Shown here: piece by piece, positions 5,610 to 5,647 of the stretch
Layout: the number at the start of each line of letters is the position of its first letter
How positions within the stretch are numbered: the stretch's first letter is position 1
Origin: an uncultured Pedobacter sp.
GTDB lineage: Bacteria; Bacteroidota; Bacteroidia; Sphingobacteriales; Sphingobacteriaceae
DNA: 5,647 bases
Assembly (NCBI GenBank): GCA_946478755.1
Contig: CAMLDJ010000340.1
Location: 1-5,647 of the forward strand
Direction: 5' to 3'
The notes under the pieces: model-generated
What the model saw: only the letters and a program-made list of their open reading frames with translations
Database searches by the model: none
Told to the model about the DNA's origin: nothing
Program-made: the position numbers and the translations under genes

Positions 5610-5647
5610 AGATCGGAAGAGCGTCGTGTAGGGAAAGAGTGTAGATC
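5610..5647. other. Illumina TruSeq adapter sequence (assembly contamination)
   Basis: The last 38 bases begin AGATCGGAAGAGCG and continue TCGTGTAGGGAAAGAGTGT followed by AGATC, which is the standard Illumina TruSeq read-through adapter as I know it. Read on the minus strand in the antiporter's frame it gives HSFPTRRSSDL, a peptide recognised as an adapter artefact in protein databases. Genomic sequence therefore ends at 5609; base 5610 may be the A-tail. The antiporter gene must not be extended through it. Confidence 0.97.

Overview
The window looks like the end of a draft contig from a Bacteroidota genome, most plausibly Sphingobacteriales (Pedobacter/Mucilaginibacter type). Reasons: moderately AT-rich DNA, two lipoproteins with short signal peptides ending in Cys-Lys-Lys, PKD-like/LRR and FN3-like/IPT-like/kelch architectures typical of that phylum, no Shine-Dalgarno sequences before the starts, and a CPA2 antiporter of the form common there. 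The assignment is by family resemblance only.

Layout. Bases 1-62 hold a 60-bp repeat copy that reads as the last codons of an unidentified gene entering from the left. Bases 63-187 are non-coding and contain a possible folded element (75-119) and a small hairpin that may end the next gene. Bases 188-2032 (minus) encode a 614-residue lipoprotein with two PKD-like domains and about 15 leucine-rich repeats. A 98-bp divergent promoter region (2033-2130) separates it from a 526-residue plus-strand lipoprotein (2131-3711) with FN3-like, IPT/TIG-like and kelch domains. Bases 3712-3850 lie between convergent genes and hold the second repeat copy, again as the tail of an open frame ending in hydrophobic residues and KKNSC. 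Bases 3851-5609 (minus) encode the C-terminal 585 residues of a CPA2 monovalent cation:proton antiporter with two C-terminal RCK_C-like domains. Its N-terminus is missing because bases 5610-5647 are Illumina adapter, not genome.

How it fits together. The two lipoproteins share a promoter region, are both predicted to be membrane-anchored binding or scaffold proteins, and are bracketed by near-identical 60-bp direct repeats (59/60). They therefore look like a two-gene accessory cassette placed between an unknown gene at the left edge and a housekeeping-type antiporter. No integrase, transposase, CRISPR array, tRNA or rRNA is visible. I do not see a recognisable defence or biosynthetic system. 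The most notable points are the repeat-bounded cassette, with coding-compatible differences between the repeat copies, and the adapter contamination at the right end.
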